A stretch of 64,000 nt of DNA from DATJPW01 sp963752855 (lineage in GTDB: Bacteria > Desulfobacterota > Desulfomonilia > Desulfomonilales > Desulfomonilaceae). Position numbers and translations under genes: made by a program. The notes under the pieces are model-generated. The model made no database searches. It was not told the origin of the DNA and saw only the letters and a list, made by a program, of their open reading frames with translations. The stretch is from positions 79,102 through 143,101 of the forward strand of contig CAVVZX010000008.1 of NCBI GenBank assembly GCA_963752855.1, read 5' to 3'. Below are positions 35,158 to 44,981 of the stretch, one piece after another (the stretch's first letter is position 1; the number at the start of each line of letters is the position of its first letter).

Positions 35158-36303
35158 ATGAAGATATCCGCAAAGTCAGATAACAACGTGAAGTCCTTGC
35201 CTGCGGTCACGAGAACGATCCGACAGAGCTGCAAATCTCGGTTGATGACGCGAAAGACCTGCTCCGCAACAATGACCGGGTAATCCTCTTGGATGTGCGA
35301 AGTGACGGGGAGATGTGCCTGGGCAGCATCAAAGGCGCTAGATGTGTTCCTCCCGGCCTCATCGACGGAAGAGGCGGATAAGCTCTCTGAAGACAAAGAC
35401 GTTCCGATCCTGGTTTACTGTTCTTCGGGGGACCGTTCGCTCGGCGCGGCCAAGAAGCTGAGTGAGAAGGGTTTCACCAACGTCCGATCCATTGCCGGCG
35501 GTTTCACCGCATGGTTGAATTCGGGCGGCGAGGTGATTGGCAGCCGATTCACAGTCGAGCAACTTGACCGGTACAGCAGGAACATGCTCCTCAGCGAAGT
35601 CGGAGAAGAGGGGCAATCAAAGCTGATGAACGCCAAGGTGCTCATGGTCGGGGCTGGGGGACTCGCTTCTTCCGCGGGGCTTTACCTTGCGGCCTGCGGC
35701 GTGGGGACCATTGGAATTGCGGATTTCGACCGGGTCGAACTCTCCAACCTGAACAGGCAGGTCATTCACGGGACCGCTGATATAGGTTCGCTAAAGGTTG
35801 ATTCCGCGAAATCGGCCATCGAGCGGATAAATCCCAACGTGGAAGTGATTCCTTTCAATTTGCGCCTGACGTCGGACAACGCCGTCAACATAATATCCGA
35901 TTTTGATGTTGTCATGGACGCCAGCGACAACGTTGATACGAAGTTCATGCTCAATGACGCATGTTTTTTCGCGGGTAAGCCGTACGTCTTTGGCGGCGCC
36001 GTAGGATTTGACGGCCAGGCGGGCGTCTTTTGGCCGAAGGCCGGCGGGCCTTGTCTGAGGTGCCTTTTTCCGAAGCCGCCCCCGCAGCACCTTGCTCCGA
36101 CCTGAAGCCAGATAGGAGTGCTCGGGGTTGTCCCGGGACAGATCGGCCTGGTCCAGGCCACGGAAGTAATTAAATTGGTCCTCGACATAGGGACGCCGAT
36201 GATCGGGAAATTCTATGTTTATAACGCCCTTACGTTGACGACCAAGATTATGGAAATCGGGAGGGACCCCGATTGCCGGCTGTGCGGCGAAAATCCGCGG
36301 TGA
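35158..36303 (+). CDS. Rhodanese-MoeB/ThiF fusion, probable selenoprotein (in-frame TGA)
   Basis: Adenylates the C-terminal glycine of a small sulfur carrier and passes sulfur to it, in molybdopterin, thiamine or related pathways. The N-terminal rhodanese part reads in two frames (VILLDVRSDGEM near 35270, then PILVYCSSGDRSLGAAKKL, active Cys), so one or two base errors are likely before 35360. The E1-like part is intact: GAGGLASSAGLYLAACGVGT, FDRVELSNLNRQ, MDASDN, zinc ligands CLRC and CRLC. At the position of the catalytic Cys (normally TCSEAGVLG) the codon is TGA (36103-36105), and the frame continues SQIGVLGVVPGQIG without further disruption to 36303. A SECIS-like hairpin follows. Selenocysteine is the best explanation; a TGC-to-TGA error is the alternative. 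The C-terminus is cut slightly short by a repeat. Confidence 0.8.
36118..36139 (+). promoter_or_regulatory. Candidate bacterial SECIS hairpin
   Basis: Stem GT(g)CTCGGG / CCCGGGAC with one bulged G and a five-base loop GTTGT (36127-36131), whose first base is G as in known bacterial SECIS loops. The loop begins 21 bases after the TGA, within the 16-37 base window used for bacterial selenoproteins. The same bases encode conserved residues, so the hairpin is supportive rather than conclusive. Confidence 0.55.
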
Positions 36304-36717
36304 GGCGGAGAGGGGCTGAGAGGCAAGAAGTTTCTGGGGCGGACGTTTTTGCAAAAACGCCCTCCCCAGACCCCTCCCCAAAAACTCCTAAATGGCTGGC
36401 GGAACCACGGATGCTGCTGTACGGCCCAGACCCACGTGTCCGCCGATTTAATAGCACGGCATCCTGCCGGTCGATTCACATTGTAGGGCGCCGCTTGCTG
36501 CGCCCTATTATCTCTCCTGACCGGTTATGGGTTGTTATTGTGGGGCAGGCTTTCCAGCCTGCCTGTTGTAGAATGCAGAGAATGGCAGGCTGGAACGCCT
36601 GTCCCACGAAGACGGTAGCCACCGGCGGCGCCCTCTTTCCTCCCCCTTTTCTAAAGGGGGATATAGCGGGATTTTTCGGCGACCAACAAAGAAATAATAC
36701 TACTGGAGTTTGGGAAC
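36304..36717. repeat. Repeat cluster after the rhodanese-MoeB gene
   Basis: Begins with a GCGGAGAGGGGCTGAGAGGC segment, then the hairpin element (GACGTTTTTGCAAAAACGCC), CCCCTCCCC and the CTCCTAAATGGCTGGCGG tail, a GGGGCAGGCTTTCCAGCCTG / GGCAGGCTGGAACGCCTGTC pair near 36541-36604 and a CCCTTTTCTAAAGGGGGAT palindrome. Confidence 0.7.
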
Positions 36718-36946
36718 ATGAGATTGACATTGCTTGACAGGGAAACCGGGCGAATCCAGGCCTTTCACTTTGGACGAGGCAAAGACATGGGACTGGAAAA
36801 ACCCCGAGGTGTGGCGAATGATCGGCAACTGGCAGATCACGAGCTATGAGAGCCTTGTTCACGTGCTCGGCCTGAAAATGGAGAATGGCCGGGAGGAAGT
36901 GGAATTGCTGGAAGCGCCACGATTCACGATGCTTTCCGGCGGATAA
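36718..36946 (+). CDS. Small protein ending in Gly-Gly, one frameshift
   Basis: ATG 36718 gives MRLTLLDRETGRIQ; near 36760 the sense moves to the frame TLDEAKTWDWKNPEVWRM, which runs VHVLGLKMENGREEVELLEA and ends PRFTMLSGG. About 75 residues. A Gly-Gly C-terminus is the hallmark of sulfur-carrier proteins (ThiS, MoaD and relatives), and it is the nearest gene downstream of a MoeB-like enzyme. I do not recognise the rest as a ubiquitin-like fold, so the carrier role is a hypothesis from the ending and position only. Confidence 0.5.
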
Positions 36947-37136
36947 GAGCCGGGATTTTGGGGCAAACACCCCAGAATTGGCAAGACCGCCGCATAATTC
37001 CGGATCACTAAAGTTCTTAACAAAATTGACAAACAGGTACAGAGGGGGTAATGATAAGGCTACAAGCTAGCCGATAAATTTGTGTTTGCGAATTGCCGGC
37101 AGGCCGTGTGGTCTGCCGTTGTAGGGAAGGTGAGGT

Positions 37137-38210
37137 ATGGAAAGGGTTGTTGTCGCTGCCATCGCGATCATCCTTGTTCTGACGTGCCCATCGGCGATTC
37201 TCGCGCAGGGTTTTGGGGGGTTGGGAGGGGTCTTGCCTTCGGGATTCTTCTCCACGATGCCCGGACTGGGCGCGTGCGATCTGGGATGTGTGAGGGTCAT
37301 TCCCAGGGTGGATGTAGGGTACCAGAAGATTGCTCTCAACCTGAACGTTCCTGTTGCCCCTACCTTGACGGTAGGGCCTGTTGACCTGTCCCTGCGGGAT
37401 GCCTCTGTTTGGGTGGGATCGGTCGGCTTTGACGCGCACATCGGGCCGCGATTTTCCCTGTATCTCAACGGCCAAGCCAATGCCAAACGCAACGTGACCG
37501 TTGTCGAAGCAGAATCCCCCTCCATTCTTGTCTCTTTACTCTCCTTGGCCTTGCCGTTACAGCGGCCCGGCACCGGACTCCAGTGGTGGGCCATTGACGG
37601 TGGCGCGGCTTGGCGTCTCCGGAGAAACGTGTCATTGCTCGGCGGTTACAGGCAGGATCAGTTATCGCTAAACTTAGGGGGATTGAGGACAGCGGACGGG
37701 CAGTCTCTGGACCTGGACCTAGCCATAGACAGTATCTTCTCTTTGCTCACTCGCTTCCGCGGTGATATCAAGACACAGCTATACATCCCCTATTTTGGAG
37801 TGGAGTTCAGCGGCGTCAATTACCGGAGTTCACTGATATTCAGTCCTTTTGTCTGGGCCAAAGCTAAAGTCCCGCTGCAGGGGAACATAGCGATCAGCGT
37901 TCCCATTGTATCCCTTGAGATAGACTTGCTGACCGAGTGGCGGTTTTCTCTCTCTAAGCCTGGTGTTTTTCTGGAAGGGAAGTTCGAATATGACATAGAT
38001 ACCAATCGGGGCGGGCTTCTCAGGCTGTGGGTTACAGGTAACTGGCTCCGGGTAAGAGGCGCCGCGAACGAGAACTTCACTTTGAATGCGCAGGGCTTTA
38101 TCGGCCCCTTCCAGTTCCTCGACGCGACAGTTACCGATGCCGGCTCGGCAACATCCACATTGACGCGATATATGCTTGCAGGTGGAGTATCGGCGGTGAT
38201 ACCTTTCTGA
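37137..38210 (+). CDS. Outer-membrane beta-barrel protein, unrecognised family
   Basis: A 357-residue protein with a signal peptide (VVAAIAIILVLTCPSAILAQ) and alternating strands through the body, ending VSAVIPF with a C-terminal Phe as is common in outer-membrane barrels. The N-terminal mature part is Gly-rich (FGGLGGVLPSGFF) and has a CDLGC pair. Weak GGTGAG precedes ATG 37137. A clear terminator follows at 38268. Related in general character, not obviously in sequence, to the barrels at 21139 and 40375. Confidence 0.7.
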   Translation: MERVVVAAIAIILVLTCPSAILAQGFGGLGGVLPSGFFSTMPGLGACDLGCVRVIPRVDVGYQKIALNLNVPVAPTLTVGPVDLSLRDASVWVGSVGFDAHIGPRFSLYLNGQANAKRNVTVVEAESPSILVSLLSLALPLQRPGTGLQWWAIDGGAAWRLRRNVSLLGGYRQDQLSLNLGGLRTADGQSLDLDLAIDSIFSLLTRFRGDIKTQLYIPYFGVEFSGVNYRSSLIFSPFVWAKAKVPLQGNIAISVPIVSLEIDLLTEWRFSLSKPGVFLEGKFEYDIDTNRGGLLRLWVTGNWLRVRGAANENFTLNAQGFIGPFQFLDATVTDAGSATSTLTRYMLAGGVSAVIPF

Positions 38211-38267
38211 GACGCCGATATTCAGAGTTCCTGGTAGCTCATATCAATTTGCGTTTGCACGGAGAAG

Positions 38268-38310
38268 AAGAATCGGGGAGGCTCTCACTTAGGGGCCTCC
38301 CCGATTCTTT
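38268..38310 (+). terminator. Rho-independent terminator
   Basis: A perfect 15-base stem, AAGAATCGGGGAGGC (38268-38282) with GCCTCCCCGATTCTT (38295-38309), loop TCTCACTTAGGG, followed by TT. It ends the outer-membrane protein gene and is not one of the dispersed repeats. Confidence 0.85.
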
Positions 38311-38381
38311 TAGATTTAGAATGCGAAATTATATAGCATGATTGTCCCATGGATCTTCCAAGCGCAGGGAAGGTGGATCGG

Positions 38382-39338
38382 ATGAATAATTCCCGCTTGG
38401 CGAATTGCATTGCCAAGGCCGCAAAGTTCCTCGATGAAAATCAGCTCTATAATGGAGAATTCCGGTCTTATAGAGCAGACAACGAGGCCCTCCAAGAGAG
38501 CAACCTGGTAATTGACAGCTCCACATTCGTAACAAGTTGTATCCTGTATTCGTTGAGCTTCCTGAACGACCCCGTGCTCACAACCTTGAAACGTACAGCC
38601 TTGGAGTTCTTGGTGAAACAGATGAAGGCGCCGGGTCTCTGGAAGTATTTCACGTCCAGCTACCACATCCTGATCGATCCGGACCTGGATGACACCGCTT
38701 GCGCGTCTTTTCTGCTGAAAGATATCCATCCTGACATCAGACAAGGGCGAAATGTAGATATCATTCTTGGCGCCAGAAATGAGCAAGGCCTGTTTTTCAC
38801 CTGGCTGCAAGAAAAGCATAAGCGGAACGACATCGATTCCGTTGTTAACGCAAACGTCCTGTTGTACTTGGGCGACAGAGAAGAAACCCGGGCGGTCTCA
38901 GATTACTTGAATACGATCATCGCAGAGGGCCGGGAAGCCGGCACTTATTATTACTACCTGGATGATCTTGCTCTCCACTATGCTGTGTCGAGGGCGTACT
39001 GGAACGGAGTGACTTCTCTCGAACCCGCCAAGGGACCCATTATATCGACAGCCTTGGCCAGACAGCGGGGAGACGGCTCCTTTGGAAATGAACTCTTAAC
39101 CGGAATGGCGATATGCTGTCTGCTTAATTACTCTTCCGGAAATCTGGACGCTCTGAGCAGAGGAGTTGAACATTTGATGGACACACAGCGGGGCGATGGC
39201 TCCTGGCCTCGTATAGCCTATTACGCAGGCCATCTACCTCCTGAACCTTATACCGTCTGGTACGGCTCCGAAGAGCTGACCACCGGTTTCTGCCTGGAGG
39301 CGTTGGCGCGTTTCCAGGCCCTGGCTAAGCTGAAATAG
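38382..39338 (+). CDS. Short DxDDTA-containing terpene-cyclase-like protein
   Basis: A 318-residue alpha-helical protein built of squalene/prenyltransferase-type repeats (e.g. ALARQRGDGSFGNELLTGMA and MDTQRGDGSWPRIAYY, QW-like motifs). At about residue 100 it carries DLDDTACAS, the DxDDTA acid motif that protonates the substrate in class II terpene cyclases such as squalene-hopene cyclase. At 318 residues it is half the length of known two-domain cyclases, so it may be a single alpha-barrel homologue or a non-cyclase relative. AAGGTGG lies 6 bases before ATG 38382; an earlier ATG at 38349 has none. A sulfotransferase gene converges on it. Confidence 0.7.
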   Translation: MNNSRLANCIAKAAKFLDENQLYNGEFRSYRADNEALQESNLVIDSSTFVTSCILYSLSFLNDPVLTTLKRTALEFLVKQMKAPGLWKYFTSSYHILIDPDLDDTACASFLLKDIHPDIRQGRNVDIILGARNEQGLFFTWLQEKHKRNDIDSVVNANVLLYLGDREETRAVSDYLNTIIAEGREAGTYYYYLDDLALHYAVSRAYWNGVTSLEPAKGPIISTALARQRGDGSFGNELLTGMAICCLLNYSSGNLDALSRGVEHLMDTQRGDGSWPRIAYYAGHLPPEPYTVWYGSEELTTGFCLEALARFQALAKLK

Positions 39339-39368
39339 TGTATTCTCTTGGATGGGTTTTGGGTGAGA

Positions 39369-40209
39369 CTAAGCCTCACCGGCGGGTAAATACCCGAAAC
39401 GAGACATCTGCTCGTAGTGAGCGTGCACTATGGCCCTGACTTGGTCTTTGGTTAGCGCTTCCTTCCACTGACCTGCGACGCCCTTCCGGAAGAAATGACC
39501 TGTAGGGGAGATCATTTCCGTAAATCCGTGCTCCTGTTCTTGAGTTCGAAGTTTCTCGAATGAGGAGTTTGCAATAGCCTTCTCTAATTCACGTCTGGTT
39601 GGACGAAGATACAAGAATTCCACCAGCGCGGTAAAAGGGATCATGGGGTCTGTTAACAGGTCCTCGTATCGCATCACGAAAAGCGATGGGTCGGTCTTCC
39701 GGGTCCAGGAAGCTACATTTTCCGACCATGAGCCCCACATCTGGTACGTCACTTTGTCATTGCTGGGTCTGGCCTCAAAAGACTGGTTCATGAGCATTAT
39801 TGCCGAATCCATGTCCATGTCAAAGTAATGGCTCATGGACACCACTACGTCTAAGGGGTTGCGAATTATATAGATAGCGCCCAGCGGTCAACTCAGGAGT
39901 TATCATGGGCGTGCCCGCGTGTGTTACGAGAGCGTTATGGGTTTTTACAAAAATCAGGCCGTCGGTGAGGTTAGCGATTTTTGCGTGTACTCTAGGCCGG
40001 GCGGCCGCGGTCTCAGCCATACCCCAATCCTGGCAGGGATTGCGCAAAAACTCCTCATACCATTCCTTGGCCGAATCGCCCACGCTAAGCAGGTTTATCT
40101 GATTAATATTGTAGCTTGCTTCAGTTTTGAATATTAGATTATGGAGGAAGGCCCTGACCCAAGTATTGCCCGACTTGGGATAGGACGCGAGCCAAACGAT
40201 GCCGCCCAT
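39369..40209 (-). CDS. Sulfotransferase-domain protein, one frameshift
   Basis: Starts at 40209 with the PAPS-binding loop (VWLASYPKSGNTWVRAFLHN). Near 39860 the sense changes frame; the following part begins AIYIIRNPLDVVVSMSHYFD, which holds the 3'-phosphate-binding RNP and Ser, and later FVMRYEDLLTDP and the typical GVAGQWKEALTKDQ. Total about 280 residues, the normal size of small-molecule sulfotransferases. It transfers sulfate from PAPS to a hydroxyl acceptor, unknown here; the neighbouring terpene-cyclase-like gene is convergent, so a joint role is speculative. Confidence 0.8.
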
Positions 40210-40374
40210 ACGCGATTGATTCCTGTCATTGAGAAAATGGCTGTCGGTTTAATACCGATTCGAGTCTCAAGTCTGTAAGAAAATCCCCACTAATCCTCCA
40301 TTTATTAAAGGCGACAAGGGGGCGATTGAATGCGAATTGGCTATGATTTTTGGTTCCAGCCTCCGCGGAATAGC

Positions 40375-41515
40375 TTACAATTTCATCTCGAGCCTCAGGA
40401 ACCCGCCTTCCAAGTATTGGATCGCGCGGGTTTTACCGGCCCGGACTGCTGAGCCGGAAAAAATGCTGGCGCCCAACATCAAGGTAGCTGACATTGTTCA
40501 CACTGTAACGCTCAATTCGATAGCCCAGAGTCACTTCCATTCCCGGGAATGAATATCCGATCCCCGCTTCGCCTTCCAGAGAGGTGATGTTTTGGCGCCG
40601 GGAATCTTCAAAGGGGAAGCCAGAGCTGCTGTTTGTAGTCAATTTCTGCTTTCCGAACAGACCGCCCACCGCGCCAGAGCCTCGCAGGCTAAAGCCGCTG
40701 CCGCCTAGACCGCAATTGACATCCAACCCTATCTTAGGACCCCACGCCCGATAAACAGTCTCGCGATTTACCGACAAAACACTTGAACTCAAAAAGCTAG
40801 CGCCGGTTCCCTGGAGGGTATTCCTTGTGTCCGCATAAGAAACGCCGGCGAAGAGCCTCGCGGAACCAAATTGACCTAATCTGATAGAGTACCCAGCTTG
40901 AAAATCAAACAGATTGGCTTTAAAGCCGGCGTCAGCCTGATAATTGTTGAGGAGTCCAGAAGCGCCAGGGCTCGTAGCGGGAAACGGAAATGTGCCCGAA
41001 TATGTGGTAAAAAAAGCAGGCGGAGCTTGCCCTGTGCGTGGCTTTGCCCTGTATCCTGAATAGAGGACCCGTGCGTCCCAATTCTCCAGGTTGTAAGTCA
41101 AGCCTACCTTCAAACCTTCCACTCGGCCGGGTTTGACGCTCTGGAAGTTTCCAGGAACAAGCGCTGGTGGGCCGCCAAGATAGGTAATAGCGATGTCTTG
41201 ACTGAATACCTGGGATCGCCTCTCAGGTTCATGTAAAGACCCTCAGCCATGAATGAAAGGCCTCGAGGCCGACCCGAAGTGAAGACATCTTGTTGCTCAG
41301 CGAACAAGGGGGCGAAAGGATTAGTCAGCCTGGAAACCCACGAGGGATTACCTGCGCGTCGCCTGATTTGGCGCATACAGACCCGGGACCTCCTGGGCCC
41401 TCACGACACTTATATCCGGTATCTCCAAAGAAATAAGCGACGCTAACAGCAAGGCGAGGAAGCCATGTCGAATGGTATAGAGAGTCGGCCAAGCGACGAA
41501 ACGCAACATACCCAT
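40375..41515 (-). CDS. Outer-membrane porin-like protein (Lpg1974-like), several frameshifts
   Basis: ATG 41515 (AGGGGA upstream) begins a signal peptide (FLALLLASLISLEIPDISVV, then AQ). Three frame changes, near 41350, 41150 and 40450, give a single barrel: FMAEGLYMNLRGDPRYS, VGLTYNLENWDARVLYSGYR, YQADAGFKANLFDFQAGYSI, TVYRAWGPKIGLDVN, GEAGIGYSFPGMEVTLGYRI and a final FLRLEMKL strand at 40375. The strand pattern is that of Lpg1974-type or Omp-like porins. It probably forms an outer-membrane channel; substrate unknown. Confidence 0.65.
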
Positions 41516-41630
41516 ACCCGATCCCCTCACAAAAAACGCAAGATTACAAAAAACCGGAATTTACTAGCGTGAGTAATAACACAAAATCAGGCAGAAGTCA
41601 AGTTAAATTATAACATTCAAATCAGTTGGT

Positions 41631-42651
41631 TTACCAAACGAGACCGACATAGGCTTTGGCGGTCACTCGACGCCCGGCTTCGAACGTCAGTTTGATGTGG
41701 CTGATAAATCTTCTGAGTAGGATGGGTTTGGGTTCATGCATGAGCGTCAAGGGCTTGGGCCATGCCAGCAGAGCGTTTCTCTTTTCACGTCGGCACCAGC
41801 CCTGACTCACAAGGAAATCAAGCATCGACTCCCATCTGGGATCGCTGCTTGGCGAATGCTCTTGAGGAATCCCGAATTCGATTCCAATCTTGCCGATTCC
41901 GTGCTCGATCCAGATCCAAATTGAGCGAATGTCTGTCAGCATAACCGACCAGAGAAAAAATAACGCTCTCCAGGAATTTGGAATTTCCTTTCCAGCCCGC
42001 GGAGGAAACATATCCAGGTATTTGGTCGGGTTCAAGATCACCGATAACAATTCTAAGAGCCTCGGACGGCCGGGCAATCGGAAGTCCGAAGAGGGTGATT
42101 ATCCCCTTTTCCGGCATCACCTCTACACATCGAAGGAGGCTCTCAGTGAGAGGCTTTGGCATGGCGCATCCCTTCAAAGACGTGTGGATGGCCTCAGCAA
42201 CAGGCTCGTAAATTTCAGGGGCACAGAATGGCCGCTGGAGTTGCACGAAAACGAGACTCGGGCTCGGGACAGCCTGCTTGAGTTGTTCCCTGTCAAATTC
42301 AATCCATAGGCAAAAGACGGCCTTGTGTAACGGCGACCCCGGCGCCGCCCAACCGCGGCACAAATCCCGCAAACTCAGCCAATTTCTATCCCGTGGCAGG
42401 ACTGACAGAAGCGGTGGTCTTGTGTCCAGCCCGGCAATGATTTCCAATCCTTCAGGGGCCAATGGGCGTAAAATAAAATCAACATCCCCCGCCGGCTCCG
42501 CCAAACGGCTTTCAAATCCGAATCCGTAAGTGATTCCGGTTGGCAGAAGCGTCCCCAGAGACTTTATCCGCCCGAAAGTCTCCGCCGAGATCAAGCCTGG
42601 CGCTGATCGTGTTTCCAACAAATTCAGGATATCTTCGGCGCTAAATGGCAT
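41631..42651 (-). CDS. Conserved protein of unknown function, one frameshift
   Basis: The first frame from 42651 covers FSAEDILNLLETRSAPGLIS to VIFSLVGYADRHSLNLDLD; near 41960 it continues in the next frame with GIGKIGIEFGIPQEHSPSSD, WESMLDFLVSQGWC and ends ISHIKLTFEAGRRVTAKAYV. About 340 residues. The C-terminal SHIKLxxxxGRxxxAKAY motif is characteristic of an uncharacterised family I have seen near terpene and peptide pathways, but I assign no activity. It is 1.4 kb upstream of the sulfotransferase on the same strand. Confidence 0.55.
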
Positions 42652-43035
42652 TCAGCCTCCGCGTTCCGGCGCCGCAAGACGCTGCCAAAAATGGCCATCT
42701 GTAAGGGCGAAACTGGCAAATTCCGCTCTCGCCCTCCTTTTCAGCGGCTTCTCGGGTAATGATTGGCTTCATCTTGATTTCTTTGCCGATCCTGTTCCAG
42801 TCGTCGGACCAATAGATGAACAGGGCTTTCCCGGATGTCCTTGATTTTGCCTCGCCAAAACGGCTGTCCCTAAATTCTCTGCCTTGTCACCGAAAAGGCG
42901 AATTCTTCTTCTACCTATTGTTAAAGGAGTTGTCTGGCGGGCTAACATTTTTCGGGATTGTCACTTAGTCTTATAAACGCCCCACGGGTCTTCGAGACGC
43001 CGATCCTAGTCGGACCGTCTTGTATTTGTCATCGC
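42652..43035. other. Intergenic space, nothing assigned
   Basis: No credible gene or palindromic repeat seen. Confidence 0.4.
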
Positions 43036-43623
43036 TCACCCGGCAGGCCGACTTCGCTTAATAAAGTCCGGATCTATCCTCCGGGAGGTCAACCTCTCAA
43101 TTTCTGCCTGTCTGGTGGCCCAGCTGAAGCCGGCATATGAGATCGGATTTGTCCATGATTTGTGATTTCGGCCGCAATTTTAACCAATGGATAAAAGGCC
43201 AAGGAGATTTATTGAAACTGGGGAATTTATTGATAAGCTTCTGGTTTACCACCTGACGGACGGGAAACGGCAATCTTTTGTATAGACCCACGGCCCACAT
43301 CAATACGAACATGGCTTCAATACGCCACGTAAACTCTTTACAAGTCTGGCGATCAGGATTCGGATTCATTAAGAATGTAAGCTCATCACGGGTAAGATGC
43401 TTCCACAGGCGCTGCCTTTGAGATAATCCTTACATGACGAATCCGTCGGATGGTAAGCCACGCCGATGACACAAAGAAGGCATACCATTCGTATCCCGAT
43501 CTCTTCAGCGGTACGCAGTTCCGTTTCTTCTTCGGATTCGATGCAGGGCAGCCAGGAAAGATAGGGAATCCCTTTCTTGATCAATAGCGCTTCTGTCTTC
43601 GCCTTTCGTTGGCTCGGGGTCAT
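43036..43623 (-). CDS. DUF4272 protein, two frameshifts
   Basis: Starts MTPSQRKAKTEALLIKKGIP and carries the DUF4272 N-terminal motif WLPCIESEEETELRTAEEIG. After a frame change at about 43370 it continues with TWRIEAMFVLMWAVGLYKRL and PFPVRQVV, then, after another near 43125, WATRQAEIERLTSRRIDPDF. The three pieces follow the order of the family. Function unknown. About 190 residues. Confidence 0.6.
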
Positions 43624-43744
43624 GACTTGACCTGGCGCTTTATGGGCGACTGCTTAGTTATTCAGCCAACAGCAAGCCTGTGGGCGGCTGCAATAATGTC
43701 TTATAATGCCCCAGAATTCCCATTTCGGCTGACCACGGTTAGTT

Positions 43745-44536
43745 TTATTTTCCTTTGAACTCCGCAGGCCTTTTCCCGAAAAACGCCGCCGGACCTTCCT
43801 TTGCATCTTCGGATTGACGAACAGGCTCTCCCAGGAATTCCTCCAGCCGCAATCCCTCAGAAAGAGGCAATTCCATCCCCCGGTACACCGCCTCTTTGGC
43901 GGCCTGTACGGCAAGGGGCGCATTTCGGCAGATTCGTTCAGCCAGTTTCATGGCTTCGGCAAGCAATTGATCGGGAGGCACGACCTTGTTGACAAGCCCG
44001 ATCCGATAAGCTTCCCGAGCATCGATGCTTCCTCCGGTCAGGATCATCTCCAGGCTCTTGCCCAGAGGGACAAGCCTGGGGAGCCTCTGTGTCCCGCCCG
44101 CTCCCGGTATGATCCCGCGGGTCACTTCGGTGAGTCCGAAGGTAGCGGTCTCGGAGGCGATTCTGATGTCACAGGCCAGGGCGATTTCCAGGCCGGCTGA
44201 CAAGCAATACCCATTTATCGCTGCTATGATGGGCTTCCATATCTCAAGGTTGCGCGTGATCCCTCCCAGCCCGGGTTCCCTGTCGGCCTTTGCCTTCTGC
44301 TGTATCGCAGTCGTGCTGTTGTAGTAATGGGCCAGGCTCTTGATGTCCGCTCCTGAGGAAAATGCCTTGACACCGGCCCCGGTGATAATGGCTACCCAGA
44401 GTTCGGGATTGTCGCGAAAATCGATCCAGGCGTTGTTAAGCGCAGCCAGGGTCTCCCGATCGAGAGCGTTCATGGCGAGCGGTCGATTGATAGTAAGGAT
44501 CGCTATTCTACCCTGTGTTTCAAACGTGACTGGCAT
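43745..44536 (-). CDS. Enoyl-CoA hydratase
   Basis: A 263-residue crotonase-family enzyme. ATG 44536 follows AAAGGAGG. Oxyanion-hole segments are AFSSGADIKSL and NGYCLSAGLEIALACDIRIA; one acidic catalytic residue is in GLTEVTRGIIPGAGGTQRLP, and the second expected position is Gly/Ala-rich, as in several hydratase relatives. The exact step (hydratase, isomerase or other) is not decidable. Downstream of it is a 120-base space; it is the last gene of its strand block. Confidence 0.88.
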   Translation of the reverse strand: MPVTFETQGRIAILTINRPLAMNALDRETLAALNNAWIDFRDNPELWVAIITGAGVKAFSSGADIKSLAHYYNSTTAIQQKAKADREPGLGGITRNLEIWKPIIAAINGYCLSAGLEIALACDIRIASETATFGLTEVTRGIIPGAGGTQRLPRLVPLGKSLEMILTGGSIDAREAYRIGLVNKVVPPDQLLAEAMKLAERICRNAPLAVQAAKEAVYRGMELPLSEGLRLEEFLGEPVRQSEDAKEGPAAFFGKRPAEFKGK

Positions 44537-44981
44537 GGTAAATGGCCTCCTTTCTCTGGTGGGTTCCTCCGACCCGGAAAAACCGATTGCGCTTGCTCGC
44601 AAGGTCCACGAGTAGCGAAAGTGGTCCTGTTTATGAAAAAGCCACTTTTGTCCTGTTTATGAGTGTGCCTTGCCGAACGCCCCTCTGTCCATCAGAATCT
44701 AGATCTAATGGTCTCCCTCAGCTCTTTACCAGTCCCATGCATCCGATCACCCCCGATGTCACTCTATTTCCATCCATTATATCAGATGGTTGCCGTGAAG
44801 AACATGCATTTCTGGGTTTGACTTCAGAATAATCAGAAATAATGCCAATTTCAATGTCATATTGGCAAAATCTTCCCATCATTGCAATCCGGCTTGTTGG
44901 GCTCTATACTCCTCGGACGGCCAGACAATTTGTATGAATTTGCTAATTGTTAATCAGGCCTGATCCGGAGGACACATAGCG
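44537..44981. other. Intergenic space upstream of the cyclophilin gene
   Basis: No gene seen. Two tandem copies of GTCCTGTTTATGA occur at about 44623-44662. Promoters for the enoyl-CoA hydratase and the cyclophilin should be here. Confidence 0.4.

Noticed and set aside
36298..36303. The terminal TGA of the rhodanese-MoeB gene as a second selenocysteine
   Set aside because: Sequence after it is repeat-derived and not conserved; it is the normal stop.
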